From Streptomyces sp. ICC1 (GTDB taxonomy: Bacteria; Actinomycetota; Actinomycetes; Streptomycetales; Streptomycetaceae), in assembly GCF_003287935.1 (NCBI RefSeq), contig NZ_CP030287.1, positions 6,224,613 to 6,288,612 of the forward strand: a stretch of DNA of 64,000 nt. The letters run 5' to 3'. The notes beneath the pieces are model-generated. The model was not told the origin of the DNA. It did not search any database and saw nothing but the letters and a program-made list of their open reading frames with translations. Both the position numbers and the translations under genes were made by a program. The number at the start of each line of letters is the position of its first letter. Positions within the stretch are counted from its first letter, which is position 1. This document shows, piece by piece, positions 52,823 to 61,640 of this stretch.

Positions 52823-54625
52823 CTAGAAGGTCAGGTTCCAGGCGTCGATCTTGCCCGTGTCCTGGCTGGCGTTGTCGTTCACGCGGAGCTTCCAGACGCC
52901 GTTCGCGACCTCGGAGGAGGCGTTGACGGTGAAGCTCTTGATGATGTTGTCCGTGCTGCCGCCGGCCCGGTTGCTCAGGGTGTAGACCGTGCCGTCCGGG
53001 GCCACGAGGTCGACCTTGATGTCACCGGTGTAGGTGTGCTTGATGTCCACGCCCACCTTGAGGGTGGCCGGCGCGTTGCCGGTCACTCCGCTGACGGTGA
53101 CGGGGCTCTCCACCGTGGTGTTGTCGGGGATCGCGACATCGGTGAGGTTCTCGAAGTACTTCCCGGGCGGCGGGGTGGCGCCGACCGCCTTCAGCGCGTC
53201 GACCTGACCCTCGCCGAAGAACCCGTTGTTGGCCGTCGTACCGGTGCAGCGGCCGTCCGACGGGCAGGCGACGTCGTTGGCCTGGGTGGCCAGCTTGTCG
53301 CGGATCTGCGCCGGGGTGATGCCCGGGTTGGCGCTGGCGATGAGCGCCGCGACGCCCGCGACGTGCGGGGAGGCCATCGACGTACCGCTCATGGAGCTGT
53401 ACGTGCCGCCCGGCACGGTGGAGTAGACGTTGCTGCCCGGCGCCGCGACGTCGATGACGCCCTGGCCGAAGTTGGAGAACGAGGCCTTGGTGACACCGGT
53501 GCCGTTGGCCGCGACCGTGACCACGCCCGGGAGCTCGGTCGGGATGTCGAGGCAGGCGTTGGTGATGGTGCGGTTGGTCGGGGTGGAGTCGTTGGGGCTC
53601 GCGGAGTCGGTGGTCTTGTGGGCGAGGTCGTAGTCCTCGTTGCCCGCCGCGGCGACCTGGAGCGAGCCCTTGCTCTCCGCGTACTCCTGGGCGCGCTTGA
53701 CGCCCTCGATGATGGCGGCCTGGTCGATGTTGTCCGGGCAGTTGAACTGCCACGGGTCCGTGTAATAGCTGTTGTTGGTCACCTTGAAGCCGTGGTCGCC
53801 GGACCAGACGAAGGCGCAGATGGTGTTCTCGGCGAAGAACATCGAGGTGCTGGGCTCGGCCACGCGGACCGAGGAGATCTTCACGCCCGGGGCCACGCCG
53901 ACGACGCCCTTGCCGTTCTTGGCGGCGGCGACGGTGCCCGCGACGTGCGTTCCGTGGCTGCCCACGTCACGCCAGGCGCCGACCCGGGTGTCCGCCTTGC
54001 CGTAGGCGCAGGAGGCGGAGTCGGCCGCGTTGAAGTTCGGTGCCAGGTCCTGGTGCTGGTCGTCCACGCCGGTGTCCAGGATGCCGACCTTGACGGTGGC
54101 GGAGCCGGGGTTCACGGCCCAGGCCTGGTCGGCCTTGATCTGGCTCATGTCGACGCGTACGGGCTCTCCCGCGGCGGTCGAGGACTGCGCCGGGTTGGCG
54201 GGCAGCGCCGGGTTGTAGGCGTCGGCCGGGACGTCCGAGGTGCGCGTCGCGCCGACCTTCTGGACACCGCTGACCCCGCGCATGGTGGTCGCGAAGGTCG
54301 AGGAGGTCGAGTGGGCGACGATCACGCCGATGGAGTCGAAGTACGAGAAGACCGTGCCGCCGTTCGCCGTGACGGCGGAACGGACCGCCGAGCTGTCACC
54401 GGCGGCGGTGATCACCAGGTAGGCGCGGGTGCCGGCAGCCCAGGTCGCACTCTGGGAAGTCGGCGCCGCGGCCTGGGCCTTGGCGGGTGCGGAGGCGGCA
54501 GGGGTGCCGACCGGGGAGACGGGCGCGGTGCCGGCGAGCGCGGCAGGGGCTCCGAAGGCCAGCGCGCCGAGAGCGGCGGCCAGCACGAGGGTACGTCGAG
54601 GTCGGCTGGATATGTGGGGTATCAA
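52823..54625 (-). CDS. Secreted subtilisin-like serine peptidase (S8) with P-domain
   Basis: 600 residues. The TTG start is chosen for GGAGG 6-8 nt upstream and a proper signal peptide (IPHISSRPRRTLVLAAALGA). An inhibitor-I9-like propeptide (~65-125) precedes the catalytic domain (~155-475) with Asp184 (LDTGVDD), His224 (GSHGTHVAG) and Ser416 (GTSMASPHVAG); the oxyanion Asn is in AAGNEDYD. A proprotein-convertase P-domain (~485-600) ends the protein. It degrades extracellular protein, probably during development or nutrient release. Confidence 0.93.
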   Translation of the reverse strand: MIPHISSRPRRTLVLAAALGALAFGAPAALAGTAPVSPVGTPAASAPAKAQAAAPTSQSATWAAGTRAYLVITAAGDSSAVRSAVTANGGTVFSYFDSIGVIVAHSTSSTFATTMRGVSGVQKVGATRTSDVPADAYNPALPANPAQSSTAAGEPVRVDMSQIKADQAWAVNPGSATVKVGILDTGVDDQHQDLAPNFNAADSASCAYGKADTRVGAWRDVGSHGTHVAGTVAAAKNGKGVVGVAPGVKISSVRVAEPSTSMFFAENTICAFVWSGDHGFKVTNNSYYTDPWQFNCPDNIDQAAIIEGVKRAQEYAESKGSLQVAAAGNEDYDLAHKTTDSASPNDSTPTNRTITNACLDIPTELPGVVTVAANGTGVTKASFSNFGQGVIDVAAPGSNVYSTVPGGTYSSMSGTSMASPHVAGVAALIASANPGITPAQIRDKLATQANDVACPSDGRCTGTTANNGFFGEGQVDALKAVGATPPPGKYFENLTDVAIPDNTTVESPVTVSGVTGNAPATLKVGVDIKHTYTGDIKVDLVAPDGTVYTLSNRAGGSTDNIIKSFTVNASSEVANGVWKLRVNDNASQDTGKIDAWNLTF

Positions 54626-54840
54626 TGCGTCCTCCGAAGACGGCCCTGCGGTGCGGGTGGCACCTACCGGGCCGTACGAAACGAGTGGTGGACGCAAGAT
54701 GTCAGACGCCTGCCCCGATATGGAAGTACCTTTTACCGCAGGACACTTCCTTGTCGCTTGGCTGGAAATCGACGCTGTATCGAGGTGTCGGGACCGGCCG
54801 GGCTGGGCACCGTGGGGGCGAACCCTGGCCGGCCGGTCCC

Positions 54841-54859
54841 TCCGGTCACAGCACTAGGC
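54841..54859 (-). repeat. 19-bp repeat spanning the dctA stop (copy 2, inverted)
   Basis: Reverse complement of 51289-51307, base for base. Similarity continues imperfectly for ~10 nt on the downstream side. Confidence 0.9.
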
Positions 54860-56206
54860 GGGTACGCCGTCCTTGGCGGCCTCCGGCTGGGCGGGGACCG
54901 CGGGGCTCTCGCCGTGGCCGTCGTCGGTGAGCGTGGTCTCGTCGAACGGCAGGCGGCCCGCGAGGACTTCGGTGGCCCGGGCCCGGTCGAACTCCTTCGT
55001 CCAGGTCCCGATCAGGACGGTCGCGATCGCGTTGCCCGCGAAGTTCGTGAGCGCCCGCGCCTCGCTCATGAACCGGTCGATGCCCACGATCAGGCCGACG
55101 CCGTCGACGAGTTCCGGCCGGTGGGACTGGAGTCCACCCGCGAGGGTGGCCAGTCCCGCGCCCGTCACCCCGGCCGCGCCCTTCGAGGCCACGATCATGA
55201 ACAGCAGCAGGGAGACCTGCTCGCCGAGCGCGAGGGGTTTGCCCATCGCTTCTGCGACGAAGAGCGAGGACATCGTCAGGTAGATCGCGGTCCCGTCCAG
55301 GTTGAAGGAGTAGCCCGTCGGCACGGTGATGCCGACCACCGGGCGCGACACCCCCACGTGCTCCATCTTCGCGATCAGCCGGGGCAGCGCCGACTCGGAG
55401 GAGGAGGTGGAGAGGATCAGCAGGAACTCCCGGCCCAGGTAGCGCAGCAGGGCGAACACGCTGATCCCCGTACACACCCTGAGCAGCGTGCCGAGCACCA
55501 CGAACACGAAGATCAGGCACGTCGTGTAGAAGCCGATCATGATGACCGCCAGCGACTTCAGCGCGTCCATGCCGGTCGCGCCGACCACCGCCGCGATCGC
55601 ACCGAACGCGCCCACCGGCGCCACCCACATGATCATCGCGAGCACCCGGAACACCAGCTTCTGCACGTGCCCGATCCCGCGCAGCACCGGTTCGCCCGCC
55701 GCGCCCATCGCCTGGAGCGCGAACCCGCACAACAGCGCCACCAGCAGGGTCTGCAGCACCTCGCCCCCGGTGAAGGCCGACACCAGCGTCGTCGGGATGA
55801 TCCCCAGCAGGAACTCGGGGGTGCTCTCCGCGCCGCCCGCCTTGGCCTGCGCCTCGCCCGCGTGCCGGGCCGCCTCGGTCAGGTGCAGTCCGCTGCCCGG
55901 CTCCAGCAGGTTGCCCACCAGCAGTCCGATGGCCAGCGCCACCGTGGACATCACCATGAAGTAGCCGAGCGCCAGTCCGCCCACGGCGCCGACCTTGGCG
56001 GCCTTGCGCACCGAACCGATGCCCAGCACGATCGTGCAGAAGATCACCGGCGAGATCATCATCTTGATGAGGTTGACGAACCCGGTGCCCAGCGGCTTGA
56101 GCTCCACGGCCGTGCCGGGCGCGGCGAAGCCGACGGCGATGCCGAGCAGCACCGCGGCGATCACCGCGATGTACAGATAGTGCGTCTTGTCGCGCCTCGC
56201 GGACAC
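54854..56206 (-). CDS. dctA: C4-dicarboxylate:cation symporter (DctA)
   Basis: 450 residues from a GTG with AGGAGG close upstream. DAACS family: IKMMISPVIFCTIVLGIGSV, the serine-rich re-entrant loop STSSSESALPRLI, VPTGYSFNLDGTAIYLTMSS and the NxxAT motif in TNFAGNAIATVLIGTWTKEF. It imports succinate, fumarate and malate with H+ or Na+. The divergent histidine kinase/response regulator pair is of the type that senses C4-dicarboxylates, so autoregulated induction is likely. Confidence 0.93.
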   Translation of the reverse strand: MSARRDKTHYLYIAVIAAVLLGIAVGFAAPGTAVELKPLGTGFVNLIKMMISPVIFCTIVLGIGSVRKAAKVGAVGGLALGYFMVMSTVALAIGLLVGNLLEPGSGLHLTEAARHAGEAQAKAGGAESTPEFLLGIIPTTLVSAFTGGEVLQTLLVALLCGFALQAMGAAGEPVLRGIGHVQKLVFRVLAMIMWVAPVGAFGAIAAVVGATGMDALKSLAVIMIGFYTTCLIFVFVVLGTLLRVCTGISVFALLRYLGREFLLILSTSSSESALPRLIAKMEHVGVSRPVVGITVPTGYSFNLDGTAIYLTMSSLFVAEAMGKPLALGEQVSLLLFMIVASKGAAGVTGAGLATLAGGLQSHRPELVDGVGLIVGIDRFMSEARALTNFAGNAIATVLIGTWTKEFDRARATEVLAGRLPFDETTLTDDGHGESPAVPAQPEAAKDGVPA

Positions 56207-56228
56207 GCTGCCTCCTGGTGGTGCACGT

Positions 56229-56287
56229 CGCCTCCAGGTGGTGGAGGCGTCCCGGGAGACCATCGCCCGCCCTGTGACCCCGGTCAC
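56229..56287. promoter_or_regulatory. Regulatory palindromes in the dctA/two-component intergenic region
   Basis: Two palindromes lie in the 124-nt divergent gap: CGCCTCCA/TGGAGGCG (56229-56249) in the dctA leader and GTGACC-CC-GGTCAC (56274-56287) near its centre. The second is a plausible response-regulator site serving both directions. Confidence 0.45.
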
Positions 56288-56330
56288 CCTTGCGTTCATT
56301 GAGTTCACGCCCGGGTGCACACTGAGCGCC

Positions 56331-57962
56331 ATGTTCCGCTTCCCCCGGCCACCGCGCAGCCTCGCCGGCCAGCTCTTCGCCATGCAGGTGGTGCTGGTCG
56401 CCGTGGTCGTCGCCGGTTGCGCCGTCTTCGCGTACGCGACCGCCCGCGGCCAGGCCGAGGAAGCCGCCCGGCGCCAGGCCGGAGCGGTGGCCCGGGCGGT
56501 CGCGGACTCGCCTTCCGTACGGGAGGCGGTCCGGGGAGCCGTGCGGGGGAGCGGGGATCCCGGCGGGCCCTCCGGGGTCCTGCAGCCCTACGCGGAGCGG
56601 GTCCGGGTCGACGCGGGCGTGGACTTCGTGACGATCATGGCTCCGGACGGCAGGCGCTGGACCCACCCCGACCCGCGGCGCATCGGCGAGCCCTTCCTCG
56701 GCAACACCGCCCCCGCACTGCGCGGCGAGACCTTCGGCGAGACCTACACCGGCACCCTCGGCCCCTCCATCCGCGTGGTCACCCCGGTCACGGACGACGA
56801 CGGCCGGGTCATCGGCATGGTCGCCGCGGGCATCACCGTCCGCGCGGTCAGCGCCCGGCTCGCCGCGCAGCTCTCCGCCCTCGCCTGGGTCGCCGGCGGG
56901 GCACTGGCCCTCGGCGGGGCGGGCACGTACGTGGTCAACGCCCGGCTGCGCCGCCACACCCACGGGATGAACGCCGGCGAGCTGAGCCGGATGTACGACT
57001 ACCACCAGGCCGCCCTGCACGGGGTCCGCGAAGGCCTCCTGATGCTCGACGGGCAGCGCAGGATCACCCTCGTCAACGACGCCGGCCGCGAACTCCTGGG
57101 CCTGCGCGGGGAGATCAAGGGCACCGGCGTCGCCGACCTCGGCCTGCCCGCCCCGCTCACCGGGGCGCTGCTCGCCGACCGGCCCCGGGTGGACGAGGTG
57201 CACCTGACCGCCGACCGGGTGCTCGTGCTCAACAGTGCGCCCGTCGCCGGAGGCGGCCGCCGCGGCACCGTGGTGACCCTGCGCGACCACACCGAACTCC
57301 TGGCGCTGACCGGAGAGCTGGACCACGAACGCGGCTTCACCCAGGCGCTGCGCGCACAGGCCCACGAGGCGGCCAACCGGCTGCACACCGTGGTCTCCCT
57401 CATCGAACTCGGCCGCACCGGCGAGGCGGTGGACTTCGCCACCGCCGAACTGCGCCTCGCCCAGGCCCTGACCGACGAGGTGGTCACCGCGGTCGGCGAA
57501 CCGGTGCTCGTGGCCCTGCTGCTCAGCAAGGCCGCCCAGGCGCACGAGCGCGGCATCGAGCTGGTCGTCACCCCGGACAGCGCCGCCATCGCCGCCGGGC
57601 CCGGCGGCCCGCCCGCCCGGGACCTCGTCACCCTCCTCGGCAACCTCGTCGACAACGCCGTGGACGCCCTCACCGGAGTCCCCGGCGCCCGCGTGGCCGT
57701 CACCGTCCGTCCGGACGGTCCCGACGGTCCCGGCGGGCGGGGCCTGCTGCTGCGCGTCGCCGACAACGGCCCCGGACTCCCCGAGGGCGCGGACGTGTTC
57801 CGCCGCGGCTGGTCCGGGAAGGGGGAGGGGCGGGGCCTGGGCCTGGCGCTGGTGCGGCAGGTGGCGCACCGCCACGGGGGCAGCGCGGACGCCGACCGGC
57901 TGCCGGACGGGGGCGCGCGGTTCACCGTACGGCTCCCGGCGCGCGGGGAGGCGGGCCGGTGA
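56331..57962 (+). CDS. DcuS/CitA-type sensor histidine kinase
   Basis: 543 residues. Membrane helix 1 (~15-37), a periplasmic PAS/Cache-like ligand domain (~40-165), helix 2 (~182-203, ALAWVAGGALALGGAGTYVV), a cytoplasmic PAS domain (~215-310), then a SpoB-type phosphoacceptor helix with His345 (AQAHEAANRLHTVVSLIELG) and an ATPase domain (NLVDNAVDAL, DNGPGLPEG, GRGLGLALVRQV). It probably senses C4-dicarboxylates or citrate outside the cell. No SD precedes the ATG. Its stop overlaps the regulator start (GTGA). Confidence 0.9.
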   Translation: MFRFPRPPRSLAGQLFAMQVVLVAVVVAGCAVFAYATARGQAEEAARRQAGAVARAVADSPSVREAVRGAVRGSGDPGGPSGVLQPYAERVRVDAGVDFVTIMAPDGRRWTHPDPRRIGEPFLGNTAPALRGETFGETYTGTLGPSIRVVTPVTDDDGRVIGMVAAGITVRAVSARLAAQLSALAWVAGGALALGGAGTYVVNARLRRHTHGMNAGELSRMYDYHQAALHGVREGLLMLDGQRRITLVNDAGRELLGLRGEIKGTGVADLGLPAPLTGALLADRPRVDEVHLTADRVLVLNSAPVAGGGRRGTVVTLRDHTELLALTGELDHERGFTQALRAQAHEAANRLHTVVSLIELGRTGEAVDFATAELRLAQALTDEVVTAVGEPVLVALLLSKAAQAHERGIELVVTPDSAAIAAGPGGPPARDLVTLLGNLVDNAVDALTGVPGARVAVTVRPDGPDGPGGRGLLLRVADNGPGLPEGADVFRRGWSGKGEGRGLGLALVRQVAHRHGGSADADRLPDGGARFTVRLPARGEAGR

Positions 57963-58678
57963 GCGCGCCCGAGGTGCGGGTCCTCGTGGTGGAGGACGAT
58001 CCGGTCGCCGCCGACGCGCACGCGCTGTACGTCGGGCGGGTGCCCGGCTTCACCGCGGTCGCGGCCGTCCACTCGCTCGCCGGGGCGACCCGGGTCCTGG
58101 AGCGGACCAGGATCGACCTGCTGCTGCTCGACCTCACCCTGCCCGACGGTCACGGGTTGCGCTTCGCACGCGGTCTGCGGGCCGCCGGCCACCCGGCCGA
58201 CGTGATCGTGGTGACCTCGGCGCGGGACCTGGGGGTCGTGCGCGAGAGCGTCTCGCTCGGGGTCGTGCAGTACGTGCTGAAGCCCTTCGCCTTCCCGACC
58301 CTGCGCGAACGGCTGCTGCGCTACGCCGAGTTCCGCGCGACGGCGGCGGGCGAGGCGGCCGGCCAGGACGACGTGGACCGGGCCATGGCGGCCCTGCGCG
58401 CACCCGGCCCGGCCGAGCTCCCCAAGGGGATCGGCGCGCCGACCCTGGACCGGGTCGCCGCGCTGCTGCGGGCCGCCCCGGAGGGACTGACCGCGGCCGG
58501 GGCGGCCGAGGCGGCCGGGATCTCCCGGATCACCGCCCGCAGGTACCTGGAGCACCTGGTGGACACGGGCCGTGCGGCCCGCGCCCCCCGGTACGGCCAG
58601 GTCGGCCGCCCCGAACTGCACTACCGCTGGCTGGCGGCTCCGGCCGGGACCGGGGCCGGCTCGGTGTCGAAGGTGTAG
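57959..58678 (+). CDS. CitB/DcuR-type response regulator
   Basis: 239 residues. Receiver domain 1-~120 with phosphoacceptor Asp58 (LLLLDLTLPDGHG), acidic pair in VVEDDPVAAD, Thr in VVTSARD and Lys in YVLKPFAFPTL. The C-terminal helix-turn-helix is ITARRYLEHLVDTGRAARAP, followed by a winged-helix-type YGQVGRPELHYRW strand. It pairs with the upstream kinase and probably activates dctA. Its last 58 nt overlap the end of the convergent tyrosinase gene. Confidence 0.9.
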   Translation: MSAPEVRVLVVEDDPVAADAHALYVGRVPGFTAVAAVHSLAGATRVLERTRIDLLLLDLTLPDGHGLRFARGLRAAGHPADVIVVTSARDLGVVRESVSLGVVQYVLKPFAFPTLRERLLRYAEFRATAAGEAAGQDDVDRAMAALRAPGPAELPKGIGAPTLDRVAALLRAAPEGLTAAGAAEAAGISRITARRYLEHLVDTGRAARAPRYGQVGRPELHYRWLAAPAGTGAGSVSKV

Positions 58679-59481
58679 AACTTGCGGTGGTCCAGCATGT
58701 CCGCCGGCGTCACGTCGTTCCACGGCCGCATGGTGTCGTTCAGGTCCACGACGTTCGGGGTGCCGGCGGCGGGCAGGTACGGCGACTGCGGGTGCAGTGC
58801 CTGCCAGTCGGCCCACAGCTTGTCGACGAAGGCGTGGTGCATCCAGAACACCGGGTCGTTGGGGGAGACCCCGGTGCCCATCTGGCCGCCGACCCACACG
58901 TGCACCCGGTTGTGCAGGTTGGCCCCGCGCCACCCCTCCAGGTTGTTGCGGAACCCGCCCGAGGAGCTGTTCCAGGGCGCCGCGTCGTACACCGGCATCG
59001 CGAGGACGGCGTCCACCTCGGCCTTGGTGGGCAGCTGGGCGACGCCCGTGCCGAGCGCGCGCCGCAGGTAGGAGCGCCCGTCCACGCGGACGGCTATCTC
59101 CCACTTGCCCGTCGCGTAGGCGAAGGGCCCGTCGAGCACCTGTCCGTCGCGGGCCCGCCCGGTGCCGCCGAGGAAGTCGGCGGCCCAGAGCGAGGAGCGG
59201 GCGGTCCGGTCCGCCGTCCAGTCCCAGTAGGGCAGGGCCACGCCCGGATCCACTGCCTGCAGAGCCGCCTCGAACTCCAGCAGAAACCGGCGGTGCCAGG
59301 GCAGGAAGGAGGGGGAGCGGTGGCCGACCCGGTCGCCCGAGTCGGTGTCGGCCATGATGAAGCCGTTGTGGGTGGTGACGAAGCGGTCGTAGCGGCCGGT
59401 GCGCTTGAGTTCGAGGAGCGCGTTGGTGAAGGCCCTCTTCTCCTCGGTGGTGAGCGAGGCCTGGTTCTTGCGGATCGTCAT
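58621..59481 (-). CDS. melC2: Tyrosinase
   Basis: 286 residues, type 3 dicopper oxidase making melanin from tyrosine. CuA His in VTTHNGF and HRSPSFLPWHRRF; CuB His in NLHNRVHVWVGG and MHHAFVDKLW. The length is close to the ~273 of classical MelC2. It has no signal peptide: export depends on MelC1, encoded directly upstream with a one-base TGATG overlap. A GTG one codon earlier is an alternative start. It lacks its own terminator before the overlapping response-regulator gene. Confidence 0.95.
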   Translation of the reverse strand: MTIRKNQASLTTEEKRAFTNALLELKRTGRYDRFVTTHNGFIMADTDSGDRVGHRSPSFLPWHRRFLLEFEAALQAVDPGVALPYWDWTADRTARSSLWAADFLGGTGRARDGQVLDGPFAYATGKWEIAVRVDGRSYLRRALGTGVAQLPTKAEVDAVLAMPVYDAAPWNSSSGGFRNNLEGWRGANLHNRVHVWVGGQMGTGVSPNDPVFWMHHAFVDKLWADWQALHPQSPYLPAAGTPNVVDLNDTMRPWNDVTPADMLDHRKFYTFDTEPAPVPAGAASQR

Positions 59482-59873
59482 CACATGCCGCCCATCGGGA
59501 CGAGGGCGGCGCCCTGGAGTTCGCGCACGGCGGCGCGGGCGAGCGGCAGGACGTCGGAGAACGTCTCGTAGTGGTTGACCACGCTGATCCAGGTGCCGTC
59601 GGCGTTCCGCATCACGTGCAGTTCGCGGCCGTCTATGAGGACGGTCGGCAGGCCGGGGGAGTGGTGGCCGCCGTGGTGGCCGCCCCCGCCGGAGGCGGGG
59701 GTTATCCGGATGCGGCGGCCCTGGTAGACCTCGTCGACCTTGCCCGTGGGGGTGGCGGGTGCGGCGGAGCGGGAGCCGGTGACGGCCGCGTGCGCGGTGG
59801 CGCCGGCGAGGCCGAGGACGGTGAGCGCGCCGGCAGTTGTGCCTAAGGCCTGACGGCGAGTGATCTTGTTCAT
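59481..59873 (-). CDS. melC1: Tyrosinase cofactor / copper chaperone
   Basis: 130 residues. The ATG is chosen for the twin-arginine signal that follows ([14 protein letters not shown]). The mature part carries the His-rich copper-loading segment [21 protein letters not shown] and the conserved Tyr/His region [19 protein letters not shown]. MelC1 holds apo-tyrosinase, loads its copper and takes it out through the Tat pathway. The SD is weak. Confidence 0.93.
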   Translation of the reverse strand: MNKITRRQALGTTAGALTVLGLAGATAHAAVTGSRSAAPATPTGKVDEVYQGRRIRITPASGGGGHHGGHHSPGLPTVLIDGRELHVMRNADGTWISVVNHYETFSDVLPLARAAVRELQGAALVPMGGM

Positions 59874-59959
59874 GGCCCGAGAGGTATCAGGGCGCGCGGA
59901 ACACGGGATCACTATCCGGACATGCGCGGATAAGTTGCCGTATGAACTAGTTGGATGAT

Positions 59960-59998
59960 CTTCCCGTCCGAACCGGCTCCAGTGGTCCGGACGGGAAG
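59960..59998. terminator. Isolated 11-bp hairpin between melC1 and gad
   Basis: CTTCCCGTCCG and CGGACGGGAAG pair around a 17-nt loop in the 288-nt divergent region. With no gene ending here it may be an RNA leader structure or a former terminator; the flanking DNA (59900-60030) is the most A/T-rich in this area and includes ACCTTAACC. Confidence 0.5.
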
Positions 59999-60149
59999 AC
60001 CTATGTGAAAAACCTTAACCGACAGGAAATCTTTCGGTCGCATCGGGAGGGTATGGGAGGGGTCACACCGTCGAGTCGGCCGGAAGCCGCAGCGGGAACC
60101 GCTCGGATCCCCTACCTGAGTTCATGGCGGTCAATGACGGTCTGTCCAT

Positions 60150-60155
60150 TAGAGT
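60150..60155 (+). promoter_or_regulatory. TAGAGT -10 box of a leaderless gad message
   Basis: TAGAGT fits the Streptomyces -10 consensus exactly and ends 7 bases before the gad ATG, so transcription would begin at or next to the start codon. No SD is present, as expected. The -35 is weak. Confidence 0.45.
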
Positions 60156-60161
60156 CCCGAT

Positions 60162-61553
60162 ATGGCCCTCCATGAGACGAAGGACGTACGCTCCCTCGAC
60201 GCCGAGACGGACGTGTTCGCTTCCGCCCTCAGCGGCGAGATCCTCCCCAAGTACCGGATGCCCGACGACCACTCGCCCAGCGAGGTGGTCTACGAGCTCC
60301 TCCACAACGAGCTGCTCCTCGACGGCAACGCCGCCCAGAACCTCGCCACCTTCTGCACCACCTGGTCGGACGACGGGGTCCACCGGCTGATGAACGAGTG
60401 CCTCGACAAGAACATGATCGACAAGGACGAGTACCCGCAGACCGCCGAGATCGAGGCCCGCTGCGTCAACATCCTGGCCGACCTGTGGAACGCCCCGCCC
60501 GAAGCCACCGGGACCGGCTGCTCCACCACCGGCTCCAGCGAGGCCGCCATGCTCGGCGGCCTCGCCCTGAAGTGGCGCTGGCGCGAGCGCCGGCGGGCCG
60601 CCGGACTCCCCACGGACCGGCCCAACCTGGTGTGCGGACCCGTCCAGATCTGCTGGGACAAGTTCGCCCGCTACTTCGACGTCGAGCTCCGCCAGGTCCC
60701 CCTGGAGGAGGGCGCCACCGGACTGCGCCCCGAACAGCTCGCCGCCTACGTGGACGAGAACACCATCGGCGTCGTCGCCATCCTCGGCGTCACCTACACC
60801 TGCGTCTACGAGCCCGTCGCCGAGATCGCCGCCGAGCTGGACCGGATCCAGGCCGAGCACGGCTGGGACGTGCCCATCCACGTCGACGCCGCCAGCGGGG
60901 GCTTCGTCGCGCCCTTCCTCCACCCCGACGTGGTCTGGGACTTCCGGCTGCCGCGCGTGGCCTCCGTCAACACCTCCGGGCACAAGTACGGCCTCGCCCC
61001 GCTCGGCGTCGGCTGGATCGTCTGGCGCACCGCCGACCTGCTCCCGGCCGACCTCGTCTTCTCCGTGGACTACCTCGGCGGGGACATGCCCACCTTCGCC
61101 CTCAACTTCTCCCGCCCCGGCGGCGAGATCATCGCCCAGTACTACCTCTTCCTGCGCCTGGGCCGGGGCGGCTACCGCCGGGTCCAGCAGGCCTGCGCCG
61201 ACACCGCCCAGTACCTGGCCCGCGAGATCGAGCAGGTCGGCCCCTTCACCCTGCTCTACGACGGCCGGGGCGCGCTGCCCGCCGTCTCCTACCGGCTCAC
61301 CGACCCGGCCGGCGCCGGCTTCACCCTGTACGACCTCTCCGACCGGCTGCGCATGCGCGGCTGGCAGGTGCCCTCGTACCCGCTGCCGGCCGACCGGGGC
61401 GACACGGTCATCCAACGGGTCCTGATCCGCCACGGGGTGACGCGCGACCAGATCGCGCTGCTCGTCTCGGACCTGCGCCGCGCCGTGGAGCACCTGACCG
61501 CGACGCCGCCGCCCGTGCCGGCCACCGCGCCCCGGTCCGGCTTCCACCACTGA
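60162..61553 (+). CDS. gad: Glutamate decarboxylase
   Basis: 463 residues, PLP group II decarboxylase that converts glutamate to GABA, consuming a proton. Schiff-base Lys275 lies in NTSGHKYGLAPLGVGW; PLP contacts are HVDAASGGFVAPF and TTGSSEAAMLGGLALKWRWR. Length and the N-terminal LPKYRMPDDHSPSEV motif agree with the GadB family. It is cytoplasmic and probably acid- or osmo-related; no GABA antiporter is adjacent. It converges on the helicase gene with a strong terminator between. Confidence 0.95.
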   Translation: MALHETKDVRSLDAETDVFASALSGEILPKYRMPDDHSPSEVVYELLHNELLLDGNAAQNLATFCTTWSDDGVHRLMNECLDKNMIDKDEYPQTAEIEARCVNILADLWNAPPEATGTGCSTTGSSEAAMLGGLALKWRWRERRRAAGLPTDRPNLVCGPVQICWDKFARYFDVELRQVPLEEGATGLRPEQLAAYVDENTIGVVAILGVTYTCVYEPVAEIAAELDRIQAEHGWDVPIHVDAASGGFVAPFLHPDVVWDFRLPRVASVNTSGHKYGLAPLGVGWIVWRTADLLPADLVFSVDYLGGDMPTFALNFSRPGGEIIAQYYLFLRLGRGGYRRVQQACADTAQYLAREIEQVGPFTLLYDGRGALPAVSYRLTDPAGAGFTLYDLSDRLRMRGWQVPSYPLPADRGDTVIQRVLIRHGVTRDQIALLVSDLRRAVEHLTATPPPVPATAPRSGFHH

Positions 61554-61560
61554 CCCGGGT

Positions 61561-61606
61561 GCCGGCCCCGGCCCCGGCCCCGCGCGCGGCCGCGGCCGGG
61601 GCCGGC
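61561..61606. terminator. Bidirectional hairpin terminator
   Basis: Perfect 13-bp stem GCCGGCCCCGGCC/GGCCGGGGCCGGC around a 20-nt GC loop between convergent gad and the helicase gene. Confidence 0.85.
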
Positions 61607-61640
61607 GCACGCGCACCGGCGGGCGCGGCGGCCCGCCCGG

